DNA of 64,000 bases from Flavobacterium sp. (lineage in GTDB: Bacteria; Bacteroidota; Bacteroidia; Flavobacteriales; Flavobacteriaceae). The notes below the pieces were generated by a model, which did not search any database, was not told where the DNA came from, and saw only the letters and a program-made list of their open reading frames with translations. Of this stretch, positions 27,214-35,663 are shown piece after piece (position 1 is the first letter of the stretch; the number at the start of each line of letters is the position of its first letter). The stretch is taken from assembly GCA_029946065.1 (NCBI GenBank), contig JAQSDU010000014.1, positions 367,260 to 431,259 on the forward strand, read 5' to 3'. A program made the position numbers and the translations under genes.

Positions 27214-28833
27214 TTATTTTTTAAGAAGTTTACCCGATTGCGAGAAATTCAGAGCGTTAATTTTATACCAATAAATACCTGCATTCAATCCGCTAACCGA
27301 AATGGATGGGTTTTGGACAGAAACCGATTTTATCATTATTTCCTGTCCTAAAACATTGTAAAAAGTAATTTCAGCATTCAAAATCGCCGAAGGAAAAATA
27401 AACGAAAGTTGGCTTTCAACCGGATTCGGATAAATTAAAAATTCGTTTTTGTCATTATCTTTAACAGATAATCCGTTGGATAATGCAAGACTGAAATCTG
27501 GAATTCCATAGCCATATTGTGCATTTGGATTCGCATAAAAATTAGCCGATTGCTTGATTAACTCTACGATTTCGCTATTGGTTTTTTCCGGTAAAGCTTG
27601 CCATAATGAGGCCACCATTCCCGCCATAATTGGCGATGCAAAAGAAGTGCCGTTGGCCGTCGTAATCGTTCCAGAAGAATCCGAAAGTGTCGCCGCCAAT
27701 CCTTTTGCCATGACATCCGGTTTTATTCTACCGTCAAACGATGGACCTATAGAACTAAAACTCACATATTGCTCTGTCGCATCGACGGCGCCAACAGTGA
27801 GCACATTTATAGCATCTCCAGGCGATCCGACATAAGGATTAACAGTGTCTCCAGAATTTCCCGCTGCGACAACCACAACCATTCCGCGGCTAAAGGCAAT
27901 ATCTGCACCACGAGAAATAAACGATTTGGTACCGGTCATATCTTCATAAGTATAACTGTATGCGGGATTGTCATATAAAAAATAACCCAATGACGTATTA
28001 ATAACGTCCACGCCAAGACTGTCTGCGGTTTCTGCAGCTTCGACCCAAAGTGATTCTTCGACCGGATTTTCTGCCGCCGAATCTTCTGTAATAAATAAAT
28101 AGTAAGCAGCATCAGGCGCCGTTCCAACCAATGCATTGTTGGTATAGCCTCCCATAGTTGACAAAACTGCTGTTCCATGTGGATTAGCGGAATAGAAATC
28201 GTTATTGCGGCTTACAAAATTATAACCGCCTAAAATGAGGTTATTGTCGAATAATCTTTGAAAAGGTTGAACTGTATTTACCGAAGGAAAACCTGCATCA
28301 ATAACGGCTATTATTTTTCCTGCGCCTGTATAATCTTGTTGGTGCAGCAAATGTCCGTTGAGCATTTCGATTTGGTTATTGGAATTGCCGTAATTGAAAT
28401 TCGCCTGAATATCAAGGTTTTTATTGACAGCCGTATTTCTGTTTTGGTATGCAGATCTACCTCCTGAACTGCTATCGAGACTATCATCTGCAAAATCCAA
28501 CGAAGCTACAAACGCCAATGCTGACAAGGCTTGAATATCGGCAACGGCACCACGAACATGAATAGCATTTAGCCATTTTGATTTCGCCATTACGGTAATT
28601 CCGGGTTGGTTTCCAACTAATGTAATATAAGATTCATCAATCGGAACATCCTTGAAATCTAGCCCAATATTTTGGTTGGTACGTCGATCCAATGCGCGTT
28701 GCGACAACATCGTTAGCGGATTGGCGAGATAGGTTTCCACATCGGCTTTCGCATTAAAATAAACCCAAGCATCTTCTTGTGAAAATGCTGCTGCGGAGAT
28801 AAAAAGCAAGGTAAAAAGTAGGATTCTTTTCAT
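27214..28833 (-). CDS. Secreted subtilisin-like S8 serine protease with T9SS sorting tail
   Basis: The precursor (about 539 residues) has a signal peptide ending AAAFSQ, a prodomain-like segment to about residue 140, then the peptidase S8 domain with the triad in VIDAGFPSV (Asp), NPHGTAVLS (His) and GTSFASPIMAG (Ser). The C terminus carries a T9SS type A domain (IYPNPVESQ ... GIYWYKIN ... KLLKK). It should be secreted as an extracellular protease. I use the ATG at 28833 because the signal peptide starts there; a TAATTTTG -7 box (28852-28859) overlaps the longer frame. It heads a probable operon. Confidence 0.93.
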   Translation of the reverse strand: MKRILLFTLLFISAAAFSQEDAWVYFNAKADVETYLANPLTMLSQRALDRRTNQNIGLDFKDVPIDESYITLVGNQPGITVMAKSKWLNAIHVRGAVADIQALSALAFVASLDFADDSLDSSSGGRSAYQNRNTAVNKNLDIQANFNYGNSNNQIEMLNGHLLHQQDYTGAGKIIAVIDAGFPSVNTVQPFQRLFDNNLILGGYNFVSRNNDFYSANPHGTAVLSTMGGYTNNALVGTAPDAAYYLFITEDSAAENPVEESLWVEAAETADSLGVDVINTSLGYFLYDNPAYSYTYEDMTGTKSFISRGADIAFSRGMVVVVAAGNSGDTVNPYVGSPGDAINVLTVGAVDATEQYVSFSSIGPSFDGRIKPDVMAKGLAATLSDSSGTITTANGTSFASPIMAGMVASLWQALPEKTNSEIVELIKQSANFYANPNAQYGYGIPDFSLALSNGLSVKDNDKNEFLIYPNPVESQLSFIFPSAILNAEITFYNVLGQEIMIKSVSVQNPSISVSGLNAGIYWYKINALNFSQSGKLLKK

Positions 28834-28876
28834 GTCGATTGCAAATATTTTCAAAATTACGAAAATGAAGTGGTTT

Positions 28877-28904
28877 GTTTAAAGTTTATAGTTTAAAGTT
28901 TAGG
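28877..28904. repeat. Tandem heptamer array (GTTTAAA)n
   Basis: Four contiguous 7-mers, GTTTAAA, GTTTATA, GTTTAAA and GTTTAGG, lie 43 bp upstream of the S8 protease start, in the divergent region shared with the SAM-riboswitch promoter. Confidence 0.6.
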
Positions 28905-28981
28905 GTTGACGCTACAATAATTTCGAACATTAAATTTTAAATATTTAAAAAACAAACACTTACAACTTTTTTAAAAATAAA

Positions 28982-29014
28982 TTTGGAAATACAAAAACTT
29001 ATCCCATATCTTTG
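28982..29014 (+). promoter_or_regulatory. Promoter of the SAM-riboswitch transcript
   Basis: TTTG at 28982-28985 and TATCTTTG at 29007-29014 are 21 nt apart. Initiation near 29020 would include the entire riboswitch. Confidence 0.75.
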
Positions 29015-29039
29015 CTGCAAGTTCTTTAAAATTATTATT

Positions 29040-29144
29040 CTTATCCAGAAAGACCGAGGGAATTGACCCGATGACGTCTTGGCAACCTGTTCAGCAATGA
29101 ATAAGGTGCCACCTTCAACCCTTGTGTAAACAGGGAAAGATAAG
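29040..29144 (+). ncRNA. SAM-I (S-box) riboswitch
   Basis: The RNA starts CTTATCCAGAAAGACCGAGG, the hallmark of the S-box P1/P2 region, and contains the conserved GATGACG, TTGGCAACC and AAGGTGCCA blocks. It closes with GAAAGATAAG, whose GATAAG pairs with CTTATC to form P1. A terminator stem follows at 29180. High S-adenosylmethionine should therefore stop transcription before the downstream sulfur-transfer gene and probably homoserine dehydrogenase. Confidence 0.95.
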
Positions 29145-29179
29145 CTTAGAAAACAGCAATTAATAGTTCGAAATATTAT

Positions 29180-29213
29180 ATGCTCTTCTGACTTATCGGG
29201 AGAGCATTTTTTT
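29180..29213 (+). terminator. Riboswitch expression-platform terminator
   Basis: ATGCTCT and AGAGCAT form a 7-bp stem with a 14-nt loop followed by seven Ts. Position between the aptamer and the first gene fits SAM-controlled attenuation. Confidence 0.85.
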
Positions 29214-29284
29214 ATGCCCTTTCGATATCTGGATGGATATTTTTTTACAGAAAAAATATTACAAATCTTAAAAACCATCAAAAG

Positions 29285-30463
29285 ATGAAAGAGCAAACGA
29301 ACATTTTACACTACATTCCAGTTGACGAACTTACAGGCTCGATTTCCGTGCCGATTTACCAAACTTCTACATTTGTACAGGACGCGCCAGGCGTTCATAA
29401 AGGCTTTGATTATGCCAGAAGCAACAATCCGACCCGAAAAGTTCTTGAAGATATTGCCGCTAAATTAGAAAATGGCAGCAATGGTTACGCTTTTGCCAGC
29501 GGATTAGCGGCCATTGATGCGGTTGTGAAACTGCTTTCAGCCGGAGACGAAATTATTGCCGTTGATGATATTTACGGTGGCGCTTTCAGATTGTTTACGC
29601 ACGTTTACGAGAAATTTGGGATTAAAGTGACCTATGTAGATGCGACAAATGCTGAAAACGTAGCCAATGCGATAACTGATAAAACGGCATTGATCTGGAT
29701 TGAATCGCCGACAAACCCAACTTTGAAGATTGCCGATTTGCGTGCCATTGGAAAAATTGCCAAAGAAAACAACGTGCTTTTTTGTGTCGACAATACTTTT
29801 GCGTCTCCAATTGCACAAAAACCAATTGATTTTGGTGCCGATTTGGTTGTGCACAGTGCTACCAAATACATTTCAGGACATAGTGATTTGATAGCCGGTT
29901 TGGTGATTACCGCAAATGAAGCACTGGGTGCAAAAATCAAATTTATACAAAATGCTTCGGGTGCAATTTTAGGACCATTTGATTCGTGGTTGGTCATCCG
30001 TGGCATTGAAACTTTGTCGTTAAGAATCAGACAACATGCAAACACCGCACAGAAAATCGCTGAATACCTAACGACTGAAAAACTCGTGAAAAACGTATAT
30101 TATCCGGGATTGAAAACCCACCAAAACCATGAGATTGCGAAAAGTCAGCAAAAATATTTTGGTGGCGTAGTGACTTTTGATTTGGTGATTGACGATAAAG
30201 CATTGGCTTCAAAAATTGTTTCCTCAACAAAATTATTCAAGTTGGCAGAAAGTCTTGGCGGCGTGAAAAGTTTGTGTTGCCTACCATGCGAAATGACACA
30301 TAAATCAATTCCAATAGAAAAGCGATATGCTTCGGGTGTTACGGATAGCTTGATTCGTTTGTCTGTTGGTTTGGAAGACGTGGACGATTTGATTGCCGAT
30401 TTGAAAATTGCTATTGCTAGTGCGGTGAAAACGAATGTGGAATTGACTTCGGAAGTTGTATAA
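29285..30463 (+). CDS. Trans-sulfuration PLP enzyme (cystathionine gamma-synthase / homocysteine synthase family)
   Basis: A 392-residue Cys/Met-metabolism PLP enzyme. Visible are the YARSNNPTRKVLE substrate loop, FASGLAAI, the VDNTFASPIAQ Asp-containing strand, the PLP lysine in VHSATKYISGHSD and the C-terminal SLGGVKSL ... HKSIP ... IRLSVGLED. Members include cystathionine gamma-synthase, cystathionine beta/gamma-lyase and O-acylhomoserine sulfhydrylase, and residues alone do not separate them here. SAM-riboswitch control and the homoserine dehydrogenase gene downstream argue for a methionine-synthetic role. Confidence 0.9.
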   Translation: MKEQTNILHYIPVDELTGSISVPIYQTSTFVQDAPGVHKGFDYARSNNPTRKVLEDIAAKLENGSNGYAFASGLAAIDAVVKLLSAGDEIIAVDDIYGGAFRLFTHVYEKFGIKVTYVDATNAENVANAITDKTALIWIESPTNPTLKIADLRAIGKIAKENNVLFCVDNTFASPIAQKPIDFGADLVVHSATKYISGHSDLIAGLVITANEALGAKIKFIQNASGAILGPFDSWLVIRGIETLSLRIRQHANTAQKIAEYLTTEKLVKNVYYPGLKTHQNHEIAKSQQKYFGGVVTFDLVIDDKALASKIVSSTKLFKLAESLGGVKSLCCLPCEMTHKSIPIEKRYASGVTDSLIRLSVGLEDVDDLIADLKIAIASAVKTNVELTSEVV

Positions 30464-30476
30464 GACACAACTTTCC

Positions 30477-30554
30477 TAGCCCCGATTGAAGGGAAAATCC
30501 TTTTGCTTTTTTCTTTAAAAAGCAAAAGATTGGAATGAAAGCGGGATTAGCTGC
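30477..30554 (+). repeat. Dispersed hairpin repeat family A, copy 2
   Basis: TAGCCCCGATTGAAGGG, then ATCCTTTTGCTTTTTTC, a TTTAAA turn, AAAGCAAAAGATTGGAAT, and GAAAGCGGGATTAGCTGC. The arms pair almost perfectly in the centre. It lies between the two genes of the methionine unit, where it could reduce read-through. A second hairpin (TTAACAC at 30574 and GTGTTAA at 30601) follows just before the next gene. Confidence 0.75.
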
Positions 30555-30619
30555 TAAAAAAAAATAGTAAGAATTAACACAAATTGTCACCAATTAATTC
30601 GTGTTAAAAAAACAAAAAT

Positions 30620-31816
30620 ATGTCAGGAAAAAAATTAAATATAGGATTGTTCGGTTTTGGGTGCGTGGGTTTCGGCCTGTATGAAGTGCTGCAAAAAACC
30701 CCCGGACTGAAAGCAGACATCAAGAAAATATGTGTGCGAGACCGCCTAAAAAAACGGGAAATAGGTGCCGAAAACTTCACTTTTGAAGCATCGGATATTT
30801 TTAATGATGCGGAAATTAATGTCGTTGTCGAACTGATTGACGATGCGGATGCGGCTTTTGAAATTGTATCTGCAGCGTTAAAAAGTGGGAAAGCCGTGGT
30901 TTCTGCGAATAAAAAAATGATTGCAGAACATTTCACGGAACTGCTGGAATTGCAACGTGAATATAATGTACCGCTGCTGTATGAAGCCGCTTGCTGCGCT
31001 AGTATGCCGATTATACGGAATCTCGAGGAATATTACGACAATGATCTTTTGGAATCGATTGAAGGAATAGTGAATGGCTCGACGAATTATATTTTGACGA
31101 AGACTTTCAAGGAAAATCTGACGTATGAAGCAGCATTGAAAGAAGCGCAGGAAAAAGGTTTTGCCGAGAGCAATCCGATTTTGGATACTGGAGGATTTGA
31201 TGCAAAATACAAACTGCTGATTTTACTGGCGCACTCATTTGGTTATATTGCAAAACCGGCAGATTTGTTCAATATTGGGATTGATAAAATTGGGCAGCTT
31301 GAATTGAAATATGCGAAGGAAAAAGGATTAAAAATTAAACTTGTTGCGAAAGCTTTTAAGAATATTAACGGCGACATTTCTGCTTTTGTGTTACCGAAGT
31401 TTGTCTCCCCTGAAGACCGTTTGTTTAATGTTGACGATGTTTTTAACGGTGTGATTACGAAAACGAGTTTTGCCGACGAGCAGTTTTTTGTTGGAAAAGG
31501 TGCAGGCGCGCATCCGACGGCATCGGCGGTTTTATCGGATATTTCGGCTTTGGGTTATGGATATAAATATGAGTATAAAAAGATTAGTCAACAGGAAGGC
31601 GAAGCTAGTCTAAATGCGGTTTTGTCTGATGATGTAATGCTGAAAGTCCTACTGCGTCATGAGACCGCTGACGGCGAAACCTTGAAAAAACATTTCATTT
31701 CGATTGACGAATCTTATTTGAATCACGAATCGGGTTATATTACCGGGACGATTTCTTTGGAGCAATTGCGGGAAGTTGAAGGCGGCGATTTGAAGCAGTC
31801 GTTTATACTGTTGTAG
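30620..31816 (+). CDS. hom: Homoserine dehydrogenase
   Basis: This enzyme reduces aspartate semialdehyde to homoserine, the branch point for methionine and threonine. The 398-residue protein has an N-terminal NAD(P) fold (IGLFGFGCVGFGL), the VVSANKKMIAEH segment, the catalytic domain with EGIVNGSTNYILTK and GFAESNPILDTGGFDAKYK (catalytic Asp and Lys), and a C-terminal extension too short and divergent for me to name an ACT domain. The monofunctional form, without a fused aspartokinase, is unlike the ThrA type. It lies downstream of the SAM riboswitch. Confidence 0.93.
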   Translation: MSGKKLNIGLFGFGCVGFGLYEVLQKTPGLKADIKKICVRDRLKKREIGAENFTFEASDIFNDAEINVVVELIDDADAAFEIVSAALKSGKAVVSANKKMIAEHFTELLELQREYNVPLLYEAACCASMPIIRNLEEYYDNDLLESIEGIVNGSTNYILTKTFKENLTYEAALKEAQEKGFAESNPILDTGGFDAKYKLLILLAHSFGYIAKPADLFNIGIDKIGQLELKYAKEKGLKIKLVAKAFKNINGDISAFVLPKFVSPEDRLFNVDDVFNGVITKTSFADEQFFVGKGAGAHPTASAVLSDISALGYGYKYEYKKISQQEGEASLNAVLSDDVMLKVLLRHETADGETLKKHFISIDESYLNHESGYITGTISLEQLREVEGGDLKQSFILL

Positions 31817-31868
31817 GAATTTAAAGCTTCCAGTCTTCAATAAGGTTGGAAGCTTTAACAACAATAAT

Positions 31869-33056
31869 TTATGAAATCACACCAGAACCCAAACATTCAT
31901 CACCATCATACCAAGCCACAAATTGTCCTTCGGTGATAGCAGATTGCGGGTCTTCAAATGAAACGTACATGCCGTTATCGAATTGGTGCAGCGTTGCTTT
32001 TTGTAATGGTTGACGGTAGCGGATTCTTGCCATGACCTCCATAGTTTGCCCGTTGGATATTGCTAAATCTTCTCGAATCCAGTGGATTTCAGATTGCTCT
32101 ACGAACAATGCTTTTTTGAATAATCCAGGATGCTCGTTGCCTAAACCGGTATAAATAGTATTGGTTTCGACATCCGTGGCGATTACGAATAACGGTTCGG
32201 TTGTGCCGCCAACGTTAAGCCCTTTTCGTTGTCCGTTGGTAAAATAGTGCGCCCCTTGGTGTTTGCCTACGATTTTGCCCATTTCGGGAGCATACGATTT
32301 TGGATGACTTTCGAATTCCAAGGCTTCTTTTTCTGAAATAGTTTTGGGTTGCTCTGGATTATAAACCGGATTATTTTTATCAATTTGGACGATAAGCCCT
32401 TCTTTGGGTTGTAATTTTTGTTGAAGAAATTCGGGTAAACGGACTTTCCCAATAAAGCACAATCCTTGTGAATCTTTCTTTTCGGCGGTTACGAGTTCCA
32501 TTTGTGTGGCGATTTCTCGCACTTCCGGTTTCAATAATTCACCAATCGGAAAAAGGGATTTTGCAAGCTGTTCTTGAGACAACTGGCATAAAAAATACGA
32601 TTGGTCCTTATTGCCATCGGCACCAGCCAACAATTGATAAACGGTTTTGCCATCGATTTCCGTTTCGCTTTTGCGACAATAGTGACCTGTTGCGACATAA
32701 TCGGCACCAAGGCTCAATGCTATTTTCATGAAAACGTCAAACTTGATTTCGCGGTTGCACAAAACGTCCGGATTAGGCGTACGGCCTTTTTCATATTCGC
32801 TGAACATATAATCGACGATTTTTTCCTGATATTGTTCGCTTAAATCTACTGTTTGGAAAGGAATTCCGAGTTTTTCGGCGACCAAAAGTGCGTCATTGCT
32901 GTCTTCCAACCACGGACATTCATTGGATATCGTAACAGAATCATCGTGCCAGTTTTTCATGAACAAGCCGATAACTTCATAGCCTTGCTGTTGCAACAAA
33001 TAAGCCGCAACGCTAGAATCTACACCGCCCGAAAGTCCGACAACTACACGTTTCAT
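31869..33056 (-). CDS. mnmA: tRNA-specific 2-thiouridylase MnmA
   Basis: MnmA adenylates and thiolates U34 of tRNA-Lys, Glu and Gln. The 395-residue protein has the PP-loop [13 protein letters not shown] at the very N terminus, the catalytic Cys in [12 protein letters not shown], the second catalytic Cys in [10 protein letters not shown] and a C-terminal beta-barrel. The start is the ATG at 33056, consistent with family N termini; the nine upstream residues are rejected. The first five codons and about 80 bp upstream are duplicated at 35476-35569, beyond the next gene. Confidence 0.96.
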   Translation of the reverse strand: MKRVVVGLSGGVDSSVAAYLLQQQGYEVIGLFMKNWHDDSVTISNECPWLEDSNDALLVAEKLGIPFQTVDLSEQYQEKIVDYMFSEYEKGRTPNPDVLCNREIKFDVFMKIALSLGADYVATGHYCRKSETEIDGKTVYQLLAGADGNKDQSYFLCQLSQEQLAKSLFPIGELLKPEVREIATQMELVTAEKKDSQGLCFIGKVRLPEFLQQKLQPKEGLIVQIDKNNPVYNPEQPKTISEKEALEFESHPKSYAPEMGKIVGKHQGAHYFTNGQRKGLNVGGTTEPLFVIATDVETNTIYTGLGNEHPGLFKKALFVEQSEIHWIREDLAISNGQTMEVMARIRYRQPLQKATLHQFDNGMYVSFEDPQSAITEGQFVAWYDGDECLGSGVIS

Positions 33057-33134
33057 AGGAAATGGAATTGAAATTGGCTGCAAAATTACGAATTAAATGC
33101 CGGGAAGTGCTACAATGGTATTGGTTAAAGTTAT
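33041..33134. repeat. Direct repeat, left copy: mnmA start and leader
   Basis: This 94-bp block contains the first five mnmA codons, its leader and a TAATTTTG -7 box (reverse strand, 33081-33088). It matches 35476-35569 in the same orientation with 7 mismatches by eye (87 of 94). Weaker similarity continues about 20 bp more. Confidence 0.9.
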
Positions 33135-33162
33135 GACGCTGTAGCTTAAATCGATTGACCTA

Positions 33163-33191
33163 AAAAAATATTATTCAATAAAATATTTTTT
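33163..33191. other. AT-rich hairpin upstream of beta-helix gene
   Basis: AAAAAATATT and AATATTTTTT form a perfect 10-bp stem with a 9-nt loop between the duplicated mnmA leader and the inserted gene. It could be a terminator or a relic of the insertion. Confidence 0.5.
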
Positions 33192-33246
33192 AATTAATCA
33201 CGTTAAAAATTTAACATTTAACATTTCCTAACCTAAACAATTCATT

Positions 33247-35130
33247 ATGAGTGTATTTATCCTACCAGACCCAACAACGCTTCCATCAGGCGCTAACCCT
33301 AAATTTAATCTGGCAATTGCAAGTTTGCCAGCGAATTCTACTTGGATAATTAATCATCAATACGACAATAATGGTGCAGACATTAACTTGTTAACATTAT
33401 CTCAAGCAAATGTAGTTTTACAATTTGAAGGAGGAAGTATTACAAACTTTGCGTCGTTTTTAGGCAATAACACACATATCGATTGTCCATATGAAGTGGA
33501 GTGTTTTAGTAAAATTGGTTCTGGTGGTTTTGTTGGTACTTGGAAGAACTCAACGGTTTCACCAGTGTGGTTTGAAGCAAAACCTAACGGACTGACTGAT
33601 GCTACTTTAGCATTTAATCTTGCCATTACTTTTCTTAATCGGACTTCCCCTCCAGGGTTCCCTGGATATGGTCAAGGCACTGTATTTGTGCCAAAGGGCA
33701 TCTTCCTAGTAAACGGAACAATCGGGTCGAGCACAGCAAATTCAATAGGATTGAATTTTGAAGGAGCAGGACAATTTGCTACATCTATAATTACAAATGT
33801 TGATAATGTATCAATGTTTAGCTTTCAGCTTAATGTAAGCCTAAAGTTTTCAGATATTTCTTTTATACATGTGACTTCTACTTCAGGCTCATCATGGACG
33901 AATGCTTTGTTTACACTAAGTGGAGTTAATGGAGGCAGGAATCTAAGGCTTGAAAGAATTACCACACAGAAATTTGGGTGGATTATTAAGCAAACAGGTT
34001 CTACAAATTCAGATACTAATGTTGTCGAACATTGTACTTTCTATGATTGTAATATATTCTTAGAATCTGAAAACCCCCAAGCAATACTTAACGAGTTCAA
34101 TAATTGTACATGGGGCGGAGCAATAAGTAAAGCATTCTTCATTGCCGGCTTTTCTAAAACATATATCAAGACTGGCAATATAGTTATGGATGGTACATTT
34201 TTAGAATTTAAAGATACGGCGGGCAAATACGGTCCGGGAGCACATTACACCATGGAAAATTGCAAATTGGAATGGCAACCGATCAATAATGACCCAGAGG
34301 TAACAGCTCCTCCTAAATTATTTTTAGCTACGGGTAATAATGTGTCAGGAACACTAACAATAATTGGAGGCGGACTCACAGGCGGGAGTCACTTGCCCAA
34401 TTCAAGACTTTTCTCTTATGGTTGCCCTATGAGAGTTGTATTCCAAGGCGGTAGCTATGAAGGAGTTCCCGAATTAGTCGCAAAATCATCCTATTTGAGA
34501 CACCGAAATATTGGCCTGATTATGGAAAATACAGATATCATTGCGCCAAAAGTATTATCCACAAATGAAATTGGTGAACAATCATGGATTTGGAACTGGA
34601 TATTATCTCCACTTCCGGGATCCTGGCCAATTGACGGAAGAGTATTTCCAAACGTTTCTTTAGATAATTGCTATCAAGTTACTGGTCCACCTCAAGACCA
34701 AATGCGCTTAACCGACATTAATTTATCTTGGAATAAAGGTCAGCCGGAATTAAAGCCTAACAGAATCATGAGTTTCGGCCCCGATAATGCGCGTGGAGAA
34801 ATTGTGACGGCACCTGGTACCGATACGTACTCCCTTCCATTCTATAACCAACAGGTCCTAATTAATTCAGTAAAATTCGTACTTTACGCTAAATATACTG
34901 CTGGTACAGCTGCAACCATAAATATTTATTCCAATTTCACAAAAAATCCTGCCTCTCTTATTGGTACTGCCGAAATACCCGCAGCTGCTTACCCAAATTC
35001 CAATAACAATAAGGTAATTGAAATACCTATTACCCAAACTGTGACTACGGACGGTATTTATTGCGAAATTTTAAAAACTGATTCGGCAATAACAAGAGGG
35101 AATTTTATAGCAGATTATACGTCGATATAG
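33247..35130 (+). CDS. Tailspike-like right-handed beta-helix protein, no signal peptide
   Basis: A 627-residue protein I recognise only by fold. Residues 100-160 read GLTDATLAFNLAITFLN ... GTVFVPKGIFLVNGTI, the opening typical of pectate-lyase-like and phage tailspike helices. The centre (160-450) is rich in Asn, Gly, Ser, Thr and short beta-strand periods. The last ~110 residues (from about 515) look like a separate beta-sandwich. There is no signal peptide, lipobox or T9SS tail, odd for such a protein in this phylum. It is bounded by direct repeats of the mnmA leader and followed by a clear terminator, so it looks like an inserted cassette. No phage genes are nearby. Confidence 0.7.
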   Translation: MSVFILPDPTTLPSGANPKFNLAIASLPANSTWIINHQYDNNGADINLLTLSQANVVLQFEGGSITNFASFLGNNTHIDCPYEVECFSKIGSGGFVGTWKNSTVSPVWFEAKPNGLTDATLAFNLAITFLNRTSPPGFPGYGQGTVFVPKGIFLVNGTIGSSTANSIGLNFEGAGQFATSIITNVDNVSMFSFQLNVSLKFSDISFIHVTSTSGSSWTNALFTLSGVNGGRNLRLERITTQKFGWIIKQTGSTNSDTNVVEHCTFYDCNIFLESENPQAILNEFNNCTWGGAISKAFFIAGFSKTYIKTGNIVMDGTFLEFKDTAGKYGPGAHYTMENCKLEWQPINNDPEVTAPPKLFLATGNNVSGTLTIIGGGLTGGSHLPNSRLFSYGCPMRVVFQGGSYEGVPELVAKSSYLRHRNIGLIMENTDIIAPKVLSTNEIGEQSWIWNWILSPLPGSWPIDGRVFPNVSLDNCYQVTGPPQDQMRLTDINLSWNKGQPELKPNRIMSFGPDNARGEIVTAPGTDTYSLPFYNQQVLINSVKFVLYAKYTAGTAATINIYSNFTKNPASLIGTAEIPAAAYPNSNNNKVIEIPITQTVTTDGIYCEILKTDSAITRGNFIADYTSI

Positions 35131-35237
35131 GTTATTATGAATATAAAAATTTGGTTATTGTTGGGTTTTTGTTTCAAATTAATACCAATAACGAATTAAT
35201 AAAAAATCTAATTTAACTTCCTTTTTCTAACGCATTT

Positions 35238-35295
35238 ACAGCAATAATCTTAAACTTAAATTTTCGTATTGATTATTGCTGTTATGCATTTTTTT
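35238..35295 (+). terminator. Terminator of the beta-helix gene
   Basis: ACAGCAATAATC (35238-35249) and GATTATTGCTGT (35271-35282) are perfectly complementary, with a run of seven Ts soon after. The rest of the 533-bp gap holds the repeat below and a 34-codon reverse-strand ORF (35343-35447) that I do not trust as a gene. Confidence 0.75.
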
Positions 35296-35475
35296 ATCTT
35301 TTCATCATCAATATTTGGGAATTCTTAGGTTTCGAGCGTCGATTAAAGACTACTGAGATTTTTTACATCCACTTTGAGTTTGAGGCGGTACAAAGAAAAG
35401 ATGGTAAGGAGCCCCAAACCGATTTCCACTCTTGTTGCTGCTTTCATGAAAAATTATAATATGATGAAATTCAAG

Positions 35476-35569
35476 CAACTACACGTTTCATGGTAAATGG
35501 AATTGAAATTGGCTGCAAGTTTACGAATTAAATGCCGTGAAGTGATACAATGGCATTGGTTAAAGTTAT
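35476..35569. repeat. Direct repeat, right copy: ghost of the mnmA start
   Basis: On the reverse strand this copy reads ATGAAACGTGTAGTTG, the first mnmA codons, and then reaches a stop after six codons (M-K-R-V-V-A). The -7 box is damaged (TAAACTTG instead of TAATTTTG). It is therefore the decayed copy and 33041-33134 the functional one. Confidence 0.88.
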
Positions 35570-35607
35570 ACTCATGTAGTGTAAATTGATGGTAGTGAAA
35601 ATACCAC

Positions 35608-35641
35608 AAAAGGCACATAAGCGATATACTTTGTGCCTTTT
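35608..35641. terminator. Terminator of the YwqK-like gene
   Basis: AAAAGGCACA and TGTGCCTTTT form a perfect 10-bp stem with A and T runs on both sides, 23 bp past the reverse-strand stop codon. It can act in either direction. Confidence 0.8.
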
Positions 35642-35663
35642 ATGTTCTATTATGATGAACTTA

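Noticed and set aside
4951..30554. Family A repeats as a CRISPR or phage attachment sites
   Set aside because: Only three copies, far apart, with no spacer structure and no cas or integrase genes.
33247..35130. Prophage remnant
   Set aside because: Apart from the tailspike-like protein there are no capsid, terminase, lysis or integrase genes, so a prophage call is not supported.
35343..35447. 34-codon reverse ORF with a hydrophobic centre in the 533-bp gap
   Set aside because: Very short, no family recognised and surrounded by a decayed mnmA copy. Chance is as likely as a small membrane protein.
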